The position numbers were made by a program, and so were the translations under genes. The notes below the pieces were generated by a model. It was not told where the DNA came from. It made no database searches and saw only the letters and a list, made by a program, of their open reading frames with translations. Positions 51,487-61,680 of a DNA stretch of 64,000 nucleotides are shown one piece after another; positions within the stretch are counted from its first letter, which is position 1, and every line of letters starts with the position of its first letter. Origin of the DNA: Flammeovirgaceae bacterium (GTDB taxonomy: Bacteria; Bacteroidota; Bacteroidia; Cytophagales; Cyclobacteriaceae). Location: positions 1-64,000 of the forward strand of contig JADJMA010000028.1 of the NCBI GenBank assembly GCA_016709845.1, in the 5' to 3' direction.

Positions 51487-52155
51487 TTAGCTTTCGACTA
51501 ACTTTAAAATATCCTTTGGGTCAATGATAGTTTTATCATAGCCTTGCTTCGTTATATTTATCATGGTAATTCCAATCTGGGTGGTGTTTACCACTGCGTT
51601 GGGAGCCATTTTCTTTATCAATTTTAAAAGCCAGATTAGATTATTAATCAATACTCTGTAAAATTTGCTGCTGGGTTGTATTCCCCGTAAGGGGATGATA
51701 GCTCCAGGACGAAACGCGAAGGCCTGCTTGAAGCCCATGTTAATAATATCGTTTTCTGTTCTTCCCTTTACCCTTGCCCACATACTTCTTCCCGTTTCGG
51801 TGGAGTCTGTTCCTTGTCCGGACACATAGGTAATGGTCATTTTCGGATTTAAGCGATAGAGCACACTGGCCAATGCCATAGAGTAGCCGTGGGTCATTTT
51901 GGCGTATTCTTCCTCATTCATACCCGCTGCACTTACTCCCATGCAATGGTAGCACGCATCATAACCTTTCAATTGTTGGGCAACGGATTCGAATTCTGAA
52001 AAGTCTTTATGGATAAGCTCTTTCAGTTTTGGGTGACTAATATCAATTGGTCTTCTTCCTATGCTTAGTACTTCTGAGATTTCGGCATGATCCAGACACT
52101 CTAATAACACGCCTTTGCCAATCATTCCGGTCGCTCCTGTAATTATAACTTTCAT
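51487..52155 (-). CDS. NAD(P)H-binding atypical SDR protein
   Basis: 222 residues, intact. Rossmann motif TGATGMIGKGVLLECLDH (GxxGxxG at residues 7-13), then SIGRRPIDISHPKLKELIHK (binding of the adenine ribose), YDACYHCMGVSAAGMNEEEY and YVSGQGTDSTETGRSMWARV with the K of the active-site region (RVKGRTENDI). The family comprises epimerase/NmrA-like nucleotide-binding proteins of unknown substrate. No neighbour suggests a pathway. Confidence 0.82.
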   Translation of the reverse strand: MKVIITGATGMIGKGVLLECLDHAEISEVLSIGRRPIDISHPKLKELIHKDFSEFESVAQQLKGYDACYHCMGVSAAGMNEEEYAKMTHGYSMALASVLYRLNPKMTITYVSGQGTDSTETGRSMWARVKGRTENDIINMGFKQAFAFRPGAIIPLRGIQPSSKFYRVLINNLIWLLKLIKKMAPNAVVNTTQIGITMINITKQGYDKTIIDPKDILKLVES

Positions 52156-52221
52156 AGGTCAACCATTTAGACGCAGCAAATACTTATTCTGTTGTTCTGA
52201 TAAAATAGTCTTTACACAAAC

Positions 52222-53057
52222 TCAAACGAGCTTAATCCCATCAGGCTGAAGAATAATTTTACGTTGTTTGTATAACGTACCAATGGCTTTTTTGTAGGTC
52301 TTCTTACTGATCTTTAACGTCTCATAAATCTCTTCGGGCGTACTCTTATCCGCAAGTGGTAAAAATCCTTTGTTTGCCTGTAGTTTGGCGAGAATCATTT
52401 CACAATTCGGATCATTGAAGTTTTCAAATCCTATCGGCTGCAACGTGATATCGATTTTATTATCATCCCGAATCTGTTTTACATATCCCGTTACCTTATC
52501 GCCAATGTTAAGTTTGGTGAAGATATCACTTTCAAAGATCAATCCTTCGTGTTGTTGATTTATAATAACCGAAAACCCGAGGTCGGTTTTTTTCATAATC
52601 ATCACGTCAACTGCATCCCCTTCCCCTACCGTCAGTTCATTATTTTTAAGTCGCTTCTCGATTTTATTGGTAGCGTACAAACGATCTGTCTCTTTATCTA
52701 TATCGAGATATACAATATACCACCGGCCTTCTTCCATTTTTTGTCGTTGCTCGCGGAACGGTACCAACAGCTCTTTCTCTAAACCCCAATCCAGAAAAGC
52801 ACCTACTGCGCTCACCGATGCCACCCGCAGAAAAGAAAACTGATGCAACAAAATTTTCGGTTGAAGATTGGTGCAATTTTTCGTTCCTCGTAATCGCGGT
52901 AGACAAATACGCGTAGCTTTTCACCTATCGTAAAGTCTTCCGGACAATATTTATTCGGAAGCAATACATCCTCTGTTTCTTCTTCATCTCCTAAATACAG
53001 TCCTACAGAGGTGTGGCGTAATATGATTAATTCCTGGTGTTGTCCGATAGGTATCAA
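52222..53057 (-). CDS. cvfB: CvfB-like S1 RNA-binding protein
   Basis: About 278 residues. The N-terminal S1 repeat reads SVGLYLGDEEETEDVLLPNK, YCPEDFTIGEKLRVFVYRDY. Frame changes near 52860 lead to LRVASVSAVGAFLDWGLEKE, LLVPFREQRQKM, then the third S1 domain GFSVIINQQHEGLIFESDIF, GDKVTGYVKQIRDDNKIDIT, and the winged-helix end GFLPLADKSTPEEIYETLKI, SKKTYKKAIGTLYKQ. This is the full order of CvfB (YitL), an RNA-binding regulator known from Gram-positives and common in Bacteroidota. Cytoplasmic. Confidence 0.85.
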
Positions 53058-53261
53058 TGGGCAGATATTTTGACAAAGTTACACAATATTGGGTGCGATT
53101 GATGAATTGTGTTTCATCCAGGGTTCTCAGAAAAATCCTGCTAAAGGCTTGTCTGTCGGTAAGGTGTCATTCTCCCAGCCCCAGTACAGGTTGAATTTTC
53201 TAATTAAATTTTGTTTCCACACCTCAATAATTGTAAATTCAAGTAACAATCGATGCTACCA

Positions 53262-54382
53262 ATGCGCCCACTGCTTTGCCTTTTATCATTAAGCCTGTTT
53301 CTATCTATTGAGGGTTGTAGCAATAATGAACCAGAGCCAATCGTTTCGTTAGGACTTAACGTTCCCCAAAATAAAATTGAAGACGTGCAGAAGAAGTTTG
53401 ATTTACTCCAAGGCGAATTTGAGAAAATTAAATCTGCACGTAATATCATTCCTGACGTTGAGCAAACAGATGCTGGCTTTATGTACCTGGATTTGCTTGA
53501 AGGTAAAAAGTAACGACTTTTGATAACCTGTTGGCTAATTTTGGAGACGGGTCAGTTGAGGATATGGTTATGCTTTTATTTATGCTAATAGCAGAAGATG
53601 CACAGCAAGATTTAAAGGATATGCTTATCAATATGGATAGCAAGAATGAAGAAAAGAAAAAACTTCAGGAAGCTGTATCGACTTGGAACATATACCTACT
53701 GGGTTTCCAAAAGGAGTTGAAGGATATTGCCCTTCATGCAGATGACGTTCAGCAAGTATTATTTACCGATACTACCGTTATGGAAGTGAATGTGCCTTAT
53801 AGTCGTGCAGCCAACTTCGCACTGAATGGCCAGGAAGGAAGTGTCACTCAGTTATCAATAGCAGGTAAATCAGGCAAACACCTCCAATTTTATTCAAGCT
53901 CGAGGACATGGCCACTGATGATGTTTTATTTTCAGAGACCACATCAAAGATCTTTCTCATTCTAATACATTAAAGAAAAACACCTTTATGCGTATATTCC
54001 TTAAGCTTGTGAATGAGAGTGATGTTACTATTCCTATAACACTCCGAATTATTCATACAAGAAAAGTAGTAAGCAAACCTAAACCCATTCCGCTGGAGGT
54101 GGGTAGTGTAGTGCGTGATCTCGCTGAAACAATTCGGGCTGAACTTCAAAACTTAATGACGAATTTGAAAATCTCTACAAATCCCAATTTATATCGGCCG
54201 CAGAGGGCAAGGATCTAAATACTATCGTAGGATTGTCAGTAAATCGCTTTGGCTATTTATCTGATCCTAAAAATATTAATCCATTAATTTATAAATATCC
54301 GACCAAGACAAATACAGAGGGTGAACTTGGAGGATTTGATGGCGTCTTTAAGGGAACATATGGACCGAAGTGGAATTATTGA
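53262..54382 (+). CDS. Hypothetical lipoprotein, frameshifted
   Basis: About 370 residues. MRPLLCLLSLSLFLSIEGC is a lipoprotein signal with lipobox Cys. A helical region follows (QNKIEDVQKKFDLLQGEFEK; after a shift near 53515, SVEDMVMLLFMLIAEDAQQD, KNEEKKKLQEAVSTWNIYLL), then a beta-rich part (KLVNESDVTIPITLRIIHTR) and, after shifts near 53900, 53970 and 54190, GLSVNRFGYLSDPKNINPLI to a stop at 54380-54382. No known domain is recognised. It is probably on the outer-membrane surface, a solitary gene. Confidence 0.55.
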
Positions 54383-54590
54383 CGACAAGATAAGTGCTAG
54401 CCTGAAAAAATCAGTGATACTCAAATGCCATAACGGAAAATCTTAAGTAACTTTAGTCTTAAGGTATACCACAAAGCGTCACTCTTTATCCGGACCAGTA
54501 TTATCATACTGAAAATAGCCTCACTTGTTATTTGTTGGCCAATTCAATGACTTATCATCTCTTTGGATACAGTCTGTTTTTTGTTAAGAG

Positions 54591-56032
54591 TTATTTCTCC
54601 ACAATATTCTTTACCATTTTCGGAAAATCAATCCGTGAAACGGCAACACCGAATACCAATACAATCGGCCCCACAGCCCAAGTGGACGATAGGTGCGGTT
54701 TGATACAAAACTTTTTATCTCCTTCCTCTTTTATTTTAAACTCAAGCCAAGCTTCGCCCGGTAATTTCATTTCGGCATACAATAGCAATCGCCCACTCGT
54801 TTTATCAGCTACCAGGACACGCCAAAAGTCGAGTGCATCTCCTGCTTTCAAATCGGTATCGCTACGCCTGCCCCTACGTAAACCCACACCGCCTACCAGT
54901 TTATCCATCAATCCGCGAATGGACCACATCCAATTGCCATAATACCAACCCCGGCTGCCGCCAATCGACCATATATTTTCAATTACTTTCTCTTTTTTTC
55001 GTGTGAATGAAACAGAACGTTTGTCCGTGAATACGCCATGCTCAGGAACTTGCACATAGTTGAGGAAATTTTTCTCTGTGGTAGAAAGTGAGATCGAATC
55101 TTTCCAACTGGAGATTACATTTTTCTGACTGATTCTATCAAAGGCGAGTTGCAAAGCTTCCGTGTAGTTGAACAAATGAATTGGCACGATATCCAAAATC
55201 CTATTGTCTTTGCATACTACTTCATTTTTCATACTACTTACCAAACTCCGCGCCAGCGAAAAAGTAGTAGACGTAACGAGCAACAACCAAAGCGAGGAAA
55301 GTTTGGGAGTTAAAACTGGAACGGTAATAATAAGTCGTTTGAGTCCGCGCACCTTGGCAAAGCCCATCAACATTTGTTTGTACGTGAGGATTTCCGTTCC
55401 CCCAATGTCGAAAGTTTGATGAAAGGTTTTGGGCTTCAAAATCACGCCATTCAAATATTCAATCACATTGCGAATGCCAGTGGGTTGGCATGTTGTTTTG
55501 AGCCATCTGGGGGCTACCATCACCGGAAGTTTTTCTACCAGGTCGCGGATGATTTCAAAGGAAGCGCTGCCCGAGCCTATGATGATGGCGGCCCGCAATA
55601 CCGTAAGCGGTGCTTTTGCATTTTGCAAAATATCTTCTACATTTTTCGCGATAATAAATGATCGGAGAGATCGGCATCATTTACTATACCACTTAAATAA
55701 ATAATTTGCTTACAGGTTGTTTGGTTGATATACTGAACAAAATTCTGTGCCGAGCGTGCTTCCAAATCCGTAAAGTTTGGATTGGAAGAACTCATAGAAT
55801 GCACCAGGTAGAAAGCAACATCAATATCGCTGGGTGATTTCGTAAAGGATTCGGCATCATTCAAATCAACCTCAACGACCGAAACGTGTTTCAAAAATTC
55901 TTCCGAAAAGTCGTCCCAATCAAATCTGCGTTGGTCGCGCACCAGGCAAGTCACGTGACGCCCAGCTTCCACCAAAACGGGGAGTAATCTGCGGCCAATG
56001 TAACCTGTAGAGCCGGTGAGTAGAATTTTCAT
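54591..56032 (-). CDS. NAD-binding SDR protein with DUF2867 domain
   Basis: About 480 residues. The N-terminal atypical SDR has LLTGSTGYIGRRLLPVLVEA, VAFYLVHSMSS, YINQTTCKQIIYLSGIVNDA. After a shift near 55635 come LTVLRAAIIIGSGSASFEII and FDIGGTEILTYKQMLMGFAK. The C-terminal DUF2867 domain reads RSDTDLKAGDALDFWRVLVA, LLLYAEMKLPGEAWLEF. A pair of shifts near 54620-54700 masks the expected YRPLGLWGRLYWYSVLPFHG. It is the usual YbjT-like architecture; substrate unknown. The SDR gene upstream lies 11 bases away in the same direction. Confidence 0.82.
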
Positions 56033-56043
56033 AATAGCATTGT

Positions 56044-56730
56044 TTATACCTTTAGGCTCGACATGCCGCCATCGGAATGAATTATTTGCCCGGTAATCCA
56101 GCCTGATTTTTCTGATAGCAGAAATTCAGCAAGGTTGGCCAGGTCTTCGGGCTTACCAATTTTTTTGAGTGGATGGCGCTGTGCATTTGCTTCTTTCTTT
56201 CCACGCTGTTAAGAAGTGCTCCGCGAGAGGCGTATCGGTAATGGAGGGTGCAATACAATTGACTCTTATCTTTGGAGCAAATTCTGCCGCCAACGCTTTC
56301 GTCAGGCCTTCCACGGCCCCTTTGGAAGAGGCGACTAATGAGTGAAAGTTAAATCCAGTCTGTACCGCCACCGTAGAAAATAAAACGATAGATGGATTGG
56401 AGGCATTTTTCAATTTTGGCAAACACGCTTGTATCACTTTAACCGCCCCTATCAACTGCAATTGATAATCTGAAATAAAATCCTCTGGCTTAATGCGGGC
56501 AAAAGGCTTTAGGTTCACGGCACCAGGACAATAGACTAACCCATCTAAAATATCGGGGGTAAAACTCAAATCCAATGAGTCATCTAAAACATTGAGATGC
56601 TGAAATTTTACGAAACCTTCTTTGTGGGCACTGGTTTTATTGAACGTACCATATACCCTTCAGCTATCAATTGTTTTGAGAGAGATGAACCGATTCCTGT
56701 TGAGGAACCTATGATTAAAATATTTGCCAT
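56044..56730 (-). CDS. Short-chain dehydrogenase/reductase, atypical active site
   Basis: About 228 residues. MANILIIGSSTGIGSSLSKQ (TGxxxGxG-like cofactor loop), then a shift near 56660 to HKEGFVKFQHLNVLDDSLDL, then LDGLVYCPGAVNLKPFARI, IVLFSTVAVQTGFNFHSLVA, SSKGAVEGLTKALAAEFAPK, IRVNCIAPSITDTPLAEHFL; after a shift near 56190, HPLKKIGKPEDLANLAEFLL, WITGQIIHSDGGM. The position of the catalytic Tyr (four before the Lys of SSK) is Val, so the classical YxxxK is absent; some SDR subfamilies of Bacteroidota share this. It probably forms one transcript with the DUF2867 gene. Confidence 0.8.
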
Positions 56731-57108
56731 ACTGGTAAAACCATTATAAAATCAAATTGTTCACACGCTGGCAGGTTAACGTTATTGGAATGGTTGCCGA
56801 AGTGCGTCAATCTCTTTTCTAGTTTGTTGATGACTTCCATTTTTCAGCGTAGCGCCTCAAGTCACCAGACCGCTGTACATGCATGGCTTCTTCCAGCAGT
56901 TTTTGCGTTTATTTTCAAGGGATTGGATCGGGTTCTTTTTGAAGAGAGAAAACATAGTTTGTTTTTTATTATAACACCTTTAAAGGTAAAATGTTATACG
57001 TATCTTCTACCTGTTTGCCGCAGGCAGTATAATGAACTCTGTCATGATCCAACATGATAAAGATCAGCATATGTATCGTAAGAAAAGGCTAGATTCAAGA
57101 AAAAAGGA
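56731..57108. other. Divergent intergenic region
   Basis: 378 bases between the divergent SDR and membrane-fusion genes, expected to contain both promoters. A 90-codon frame at 56785-57057 has no coding character and is not called. An inverted pair ACCTTTAAAGGT (56987-56998) is a 12-base palindrome. Confidence 0.35.
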
Positions 57109-58189
57109 ATGAGATTTTTAGTATTTTATACACTTATCGTGCTCTTTATTTCCTGCCAAAAGGATCAAACCAGCATTCACCCAACGATTGAGAATATTTC
57201 TGAATCCGTATATGCCTCAGGTATTGTTAAAAGTAAAAATCAGTACCAGGTTTTCTCTACGGCCAGCGGGATCATCACAGAAGTTCTTGTAGAGGAAGGA
57301 GACTCGGTAAAGAAAGGATCACCCCTCATAAAAATCCGTAACAAAACCTCGGTCTTAAATGCAGCCAATGCAAGGCTGGCAGCTGACAATGCCGATCTAC
57401 TTGTTACGAAAGATAAATTAAATGAAGCCCGAATGGCTATTGAGCTTTCTGTTATCAAGCTAAGAAATGATTCGCTTTTGCTGATACGCCAGCAGAATTT
57501 ATGGTCGCAGAATATTGGCACCCGAATAGAACTTGAGCAAAAAGAATTGAATTATAAAAACGCAGTCAACAGTTATCAATCTGCTCAAATTCATTATCAG
57601 GATTTGCAACGCCAACTGATTCTTAATGCCCAACAATCTGAGAATAACTTAAAAAATCAGTACTACCATTTCTGATGAGTACACTCTTCGAAGCGAAGTA
57701 GATGGGAAAGTTTACAGTCTGCTAAAAGTAGTTGGTGAATCGGTTACACCACTAAATCCCGTGGCCGTTATAGGGGATAGTAAAGACTTTATACTGGAGT
57801 TGCAGGTGGATGAATATGACATCACTAAAATCAGAATCAATCAAAAAGTGATCTTGAGCATGGACAGCTATAAGGGACAAGTGTTTGAGGCTTCTATAAG
57901 CAAAATCATTCCACTTTTAAATGAGCGATCCAAATCATTTACGGTAGAAGCTACATTCCTAAGAGTTCCACCCATTCTTTACCCATTTCTTACTGTTGAG
58001 GCAAACATCGTTATTCAAGCAAAAGAACATGCTCTTACTATACCCCGCTCCTATTTGATTTCTGATTCCATGGTATTGCTTAACCGTAACAAACCTGTGA
58101 AAGTGACTACTGGATTAAAGGATTATCAAAAAGTTGAAATCATCAGTGGCCTCACTGCGGAGGATGCTATTATAAAACCCGAAAATTGA
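57109..58189 (+). CDS. HlyD-type membrane fusion lipoprotein
   Basis: About 360 residues. MRFLVFYTLIVLFISC is a lipoprotein signal. ESVYASGIVKSKNQYQVFST and SGIITEVLVEEGDSVKKGSP form the first lipoyl half. A coiled-coil hairpin follows (AADNADLLVTKDKLNEARMA, WSQNIGTRIELEQKELNYKN). After a shift near 57660 come SDEYTLRSEVDGKVYSLLKV (second lipoyl half) and LELQVDEYDITKIRINQKVI. It is the adaptor for the FtsX-type permease whose TTG start overlaps its stop (TTGA). Unlike the MacA-like protein at 16-17 kb, it is lipid-anchored rather than membrane-spanning. Confidence 0.85.
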
Positions 58190-59444
58190 ACTACTCATTG
58201 CTTTATAAAATTTCTATTTCATTGCTGCTGGCACGGTGGAAGCAAACATTGGTGGCCGCGGTTGGCGTTACCTTTAGCATCACCATGTTTATTGCATTGC
58301 TGGGCTTCATGAATGGACTCAATGATTTGCTCGATGGCTTAATTCTGAATCGAACGCCACACATCCGATTATTCAACGAGATAAAAGTAAACCAACACCA
58401 ACCTATCAATACAGACAAAGAATTTGGTAAGGGGCACAATTTTATTTACTCGGTTCGGCCTACAGGAAGTCGGCAAGCGATTTATGATAGTGAACCCATT
58501 CTGCGTGCTATTGAAAAAGACAATCGGGTATTGGGTGTAGCTCCCAAAATAACTGCACAGGTATTCTTTAACGGTGGCACTACGGACATCACCGGCATAG
58601 TTACTGGAATTGATGCGGCTACTGAAAGTAAACTATTTCATTTTGATGACTATGTCACGGCTGGGTCATCTCAAGATATTGACATTATATCCAATAGCAT
58701 CATTCTGGGTAAAGGACTTGCCGAAAAACTTCTGGCTAATATTGGCGATGTTATTCAGATTATTACACCACAGGGCGAGCGATTTTCTTTAAAAATTGTT
58801 GCTCTGTTTCAATCGGGCATTCAGGAGTTTGATAAAACGCTAAGCTATGCCTCTATTAAAACCACACAAAAGATTTTAGGAAAGGGCACGAATTACATCA
58901 CCGACATTCAGATCAAATTGAAAGATATGAGCATAGCACCAACCGTGGCAAAAGAATATGCACAGCTATTCCACGCAGATGCTGAAGATATTCAAACAGC
59001 AAATTCGCAATTTGAAACTGGCAGTTTTGTTCGCAGTCTTATCTCTTATGCGGTGGGTATCACCTTATTAATAGTGGCTGGCTTTGGTATCTACAACATA
59101 TTAAATATGATGATCTATGAAAAAATGGACTCCATCGCCATTTTAAAAGCTACTGGCTTTTCAGGGCAGACGTGAACAGAATATTCATCTTTATTGCCTT
59201 GAGTATCGGCATTTCTGGTGGGCTCTTAGGATTACTTTTTGGATTTTTGGTTTCGTTGGGGATTGATCAAATCCCTTTCAGAACGGCATCTCTTCCAACC
59301 GTAAAAACCTATCCGGTCAATTATGATTTAGCTTACTATGGGATTGGGCTTACGTTTTCGTTGATCACAACTTTCATGGCGGGGCTTTTCCCTGCCAATA
59401 AAGCCAGTAAGATTGATCCGGTTGTTATTATTCGTGGAAAATGA
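58186..59444 (+). CDS. FtsX/LolE-like ABC permease
   Basis: About 419 residues from TTG 58186. N-terminal helix LLLARWKQTLVAAVGVTFSI and TMFIALLGFMNGLN, a periplasmic domain (NRTPHIRLFNEIKV, RAIEKDNRVLGVAPKITAQV), and an FtsX domain with SLISYAVGITLLIVAGFGIY and NILNMMIYEKMDSIAILKAT. After a shift near 59170 two more helices follow (FIALSIGISGGLLGLLFGFL, GIGLTFSLITTFMAGLFPAN) and the end KIDPVVIIRGK. The lipoprotein-release-like architecture fits a lipid-anchored adaptor partner. The ATPase follows after one base. Confidence 0.87.
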
Positions 59445-59445
59445 T

Positions 59446-60127
59446 ATGAGCGAAACTGTTTTAGAAGCCCGAAAGATTAGTAAAAGTTTTTATGATCCGG
59501 TTCGCGTGCAGGTGCTCAAAGATATTTCCTTCTCCTTATCCAAAGGAGAATTCGTTTCTGTGGTTGGCAAATCCGGGTGTGGAAAATCAACCTTGCTCTA
59601 TATTCTTTCTACCATGGATACCGATTTTGAGGGTGACCTTTTGATCGATCAGGAATCCACATCTGGTAAAAAAGAGAAATACCTCGCCCATTTACGAAAT
59701 GAAAAAATTGGGTTTGTTTTCCAGTTCCATTATTTGTTAAACGAGTTTAGTGTGCTTGAAAACGTAATGCTGCCCGGTTTAAAATTGGGAAAGTATCCGC
59801 ATGAACAAATAGAGCAGCGCGCTATGGATCGCTTGAAGATGCTGGATATTCAATCCCTTGCGCTAAAAAAAAGCAAACCGACTTTCCGGTGGTGAAAAAC
59901 AACGAGTGGCCATTGCACGGTCGTTGATCAACGACCCGCTGATTATAATGGGTGATGAACCCACAGGCAACCTGGATAAAAAGAATGGCTTAATCGTCTT
60001 TGATATTTTTAAGCGGATGGCGGAAGAGTACAAACAGACTTTACTGATTGTTACTCACAATCAGAGTTTTGCGGAAAGCACTCATCGCATTATTGAAATG
60101 GAGGATGGTAGAATTACCAGACAATAA
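59446..60127 (+). CDS. ABC transporter ATPase (LolD/MacB class)
   Basis: About 227 residues. Walker A VVGKSGCGKSTLLYILSTMD, Q-loop GFVFQFHYLLNEFSVLENVM. A shift near 59880 precedes the signature LSGGEKQRVAIARSL; Walker B LIIMGDEPTGNLD and H-loop LLIVTHNQSFAESTHRII complete the set. The order adaptor-permease-ATPase with overlapping ends makes it an operon unit. Substrate unknown. Confidence 0.9.
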
Positions 60128-60213
60128 GTACAAAGTCCTTATTTTTGCAGTGGCCAAAAATCTAATTTAGGAGACAACATCCTGGAAATGATTTAAGCTC
60201 TAACTGCTTAAGA

Positions 60214-61085
60214 ATGCGCATCCTTAGTCAATTGTATCCCCTTATGTCGTTTCGTAGTGTCATGAAACGCGATATATTTTTTGGTGTTTTTCTCACTATT
60301 TTCCTTTTAGTATTCACTCCGTTTGGGCTAAGCAGTTTTGCCTACGACCGGTTTTATATCATCGTGGGGTATGGGGTTACAAGCTATTGTATGATTGCAT
60401 TGAATGATCTTGCCGCTTACAAACTATTTCCTTCAACGTTTCATGAATCTACCTGGACGGTGGGTAAACAAATCACCTGGGCATTCTGGCATCTATTTTG
60501 GTTAGGGGGAGCCAACCTTTATCTACGGAGTCTGGGTGGGCATTTCCCTTAACTTTTTATTCGTTTATCAAAATAGTGCTCTATGCATTGGCAAGCGCAA
60601 TCATTCCGGTGATGGGAATCACCCTTCTTCGTCAAAACTATCTCTTAAAACAACATCAGAATCATGCAGCAGCAATAAACCAGGATATCAAGAATAATAA
60701 GGATCAGCAGGAAAAGATAGAAATCGCCTCGCCCATCTTAAAATTCATAGCGGAAAACAACAAAGATTATTTTGAAATAACTCCGGCTTCATTAATCAGT
60801 ATATCCTCGCAAGACAACTATGTGGAATTCATTTTCAGAAGAAAAAAAAATTCATAAGGAATTGCTTCGAAGTACTTTAAGTCGTGTGGAAGATATACTC
60901 GTAGGGCAACAGTATTTTTGCGTTGCCACAGGGCTTTCATTGTGAACCTTAACCGGATAAAATCGGTAGAAGGCAACTCTCAGGGATACAGAATAAACAT
61001 GGAGGGCCATAACCAACCTATTCCGGTTGCCAGGCCAAAAAATAAAGCCTTGAAGGAGCGGATTCATTCATTGGCTCTACAATAA
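60214..61085 (+). CDS. Membrane-bound LytTR-domain regulator
   Basis: About 290 residues. Four N-terminal membrane helices (IFFGVFLTIFLLVFTPFGLS, FYIIVGYGVTSYCMIALNDL, ITWAFWHLFWLGGANLYL, KIVLYALASAIIPVMGITLL) are followed by a linker and a LytTR DNA-binding domain: DYFEITPASLISISSQDNYV, EFIFRRKKKIHKELLRSTLS, RCHRAFIVNLNRIKSVEGNS to a stop at 61083-61085. Frame changes occur near 60520, 60850 and 60920. There is no receiver domain, so it should sense a signal through its membrane part and bind DNA directly. It lies 87 bases after the ATPase gene and may control this operon. Confidence 0.82.
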
Positions 61086-61225
61086 CAAGTTTACCGCACA
61101 CTCACTTTTACTTTACAGTGTGTCCCAACCGGATTGCCACTCACCCCAAAGGCTGCAATTCATCCCAAAATTTGGCTTTCCAACCCTTCATCTTGAAGTG
61201 AAAGCAACTTGTGATTTAGGTTTGC

Positions 61226-61680
61226 ATGCAACTGAAAAAAATGCTTACAGCTGCCATGGTTTTTAATCTGCTACACCTCATGTACCATCAATTCACGATT
61301 CACTTTGATGTGTATCCCTTCAATAACATTGAAAAGATCAGGCCGAAGATCAGAACTATAAAATCTTTAGCATGCGGTATTTTAATGTTGTTCCCGTTAA
61401 TAGCACTGCGGACAAAGAATTTTCTACTAATCGAAATTTCCGCAGTAATTCTTTTTTGATACAGGTGAAGGAAATCATTGACTGGTGGATCCCTTACCTA
61501 TTTGGGGCTTCGAAAGAATGGAAAAATCACTACCTCAAGATTTTTGCTGAGACTACCATCATGTTATCGGCCATCAGAGATAATCCAATACCTAATCTGG
61601 AGCACTGCATTTTGCATACGCTCACCCTACTTTCCTTTTTGTCCATCATCGTTTATTATTTAATAATCTACATGCCATGA
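61226..61680 (+). CDS. Small hypothetical membrane protein
   Basis: About 150 residues. Helices at MLTAAMVFNLLHLMYHQF, TIKSLACGILMLFPLIALRT, FLLIEISAVILFLIQVKEII (across a shift near 61457) and LHTLTLLSFLSIIVYYLIIY. The loop between the last two (IDWWIPYLFGASKEWKNHYL, PNLEHCILHTL) is polar with Trp and His residues. No family is recognised. Its stop overlaps the amidohydrolase start (ATGA), so the two are translated together. Confidence 0.65.

Noticed and set aside
56785..57057. 90-codon plus-strand frame upstream of the membrane fusion gene
   Set aside because: No coding signature, lies in a divergent promoter region, and runs out well before the adaptor start.
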